From the NCBI GenBank assembly GCA_038757905.1, contig JBCDGG010000138.1, positions 1-14,145 on the forward strand: DNA of 14,145 bases. Direction: 5' to 3'. Shown here one piece after another: positions 14,129-14,145 of the stretch; within the stretch, counting starts at the first letter, position 1; each line of letters starts with the position of its first letter. Below the pieces are notes generated by a model. That model was not told where the DNA came from, did not search any database, and was given only the letters and a program-made list of their open reading frames with translations. A program made the position numbers and the translations under genes. Source of the DNA: HLUCCA09 sp038757905. GTDB taxonomy: Bacteria; Pseudomonadota; Alphaproteobacteria; Rhodobacterales; Rhodobacteraceae.

Positions 14129-14145
14129 CGCGCGGCCGCCGCGCG
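14129..14145 (-). other. GC-rich stem-loop upstream of bhcC, at the window edge
   Basis: CGCGCGG (14129-14135) pairs with CCGCGCG (14139-14145) around a 3-nt loop. The stem reaches the last base of the window and may extend beyond it. It lies 29 nt ahead of the bhcC start, where the gap to bhcB is expected. The end of bhcB cannot be recognised in the 45 nt available. Confidence 0.35.

Noticed and set aside
1..14145. A novel mobile, defence or phage system
   Set aside because: All genes fit housekeeping, transport or catabolic roles with uniform GC-rich composition; there are no integrases, transposases, terminal repeats, CRISPR repeats or toxin-antitoxin pairs.

Overview
The window looks like chromosomal DNA of an alphaproteobacterium, most likely a Rhodobacterales (Roseobacter/Paracoccus-type) species. 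The reasons are the high GC content, the tightly packed nucleoside-salvage operon, a Rhodobacterales-style SPOR protein, and two adjacent genes (right end) that match enzymes of the beta-hydroxyaspartate cycle known from Paracoccus. I see no tRNA or rRNA gene, insertion sequence, CRISPR array, phage gene or sign of recent transfer.

Left end (1-1380, minus strand): the first 20 codons of a LivH-type ABC permease, preceded by its periplasmic substrate-binding protein, with a stem-loop between them. Divergent from these (1499-6132, plus strand) is a five-gene nucleoside-salvage operon, cdd-deoA-deoB-add-upp. Cytidine deaminase and adenosine deaminase deaminate nucleosides, thymidine phosphorylase releases the pyrimidine base and a pentose-1-phosphate, phosphopentomutase converts that sugar phosphate to the 5-phosphate, and Upp recaptures uracil as UMP. 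Three of the four junctions overlap or are 1 nt apart. The exception is deoB-add, a 126-nt gap with hairpins, one of which can cover the ribosome binding site of add.

Middle (6209-8693): a secreted SPOR-domain protein (plus), a convergent membrane protein (minus) that looks like an M48 metallopeptidase whose zinc/catalytic motif has been lost, and, divergent from that, an SRAP (YedK/HMCES) abasic-site protein (plus). Both convergent junctions (6737-6787 and 8701-8751) hold inverted repeats that fit almost exactly between the two stop codons and are good candidates for two-way terminators.

Right half (8754-14100, all minus strand, so read right to left): bhcC (beta-hydroxyaspartate aldolase), bhcD (iminosuccinate reductase), a divergent GAPDH 30 nt downstream of bhcD, a terminator-like hairpin, then a 631-aa acyl-CoA synthetase. 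bhcC and bhcD are the last two steps brought together by the beta-hydroxyaspartate cycle, which turns two glyoxylate into oxaloacetate without losing carbon. bhcA and bhcB are expected just beyond the right edge. The GAPDH could serve the gluconeogenesis that such C2 growth requires; that link is inference from position only. Distinct stem-loops lie in the bhcC-bhcD gap and directly upstream of bhcC.

The most interesting points are the bhcC-bhcD-gap arrangement with structured intercistronic RNA, the apparent M48 pseudopeptidase, and the hairpin over the add ribosome binding site.
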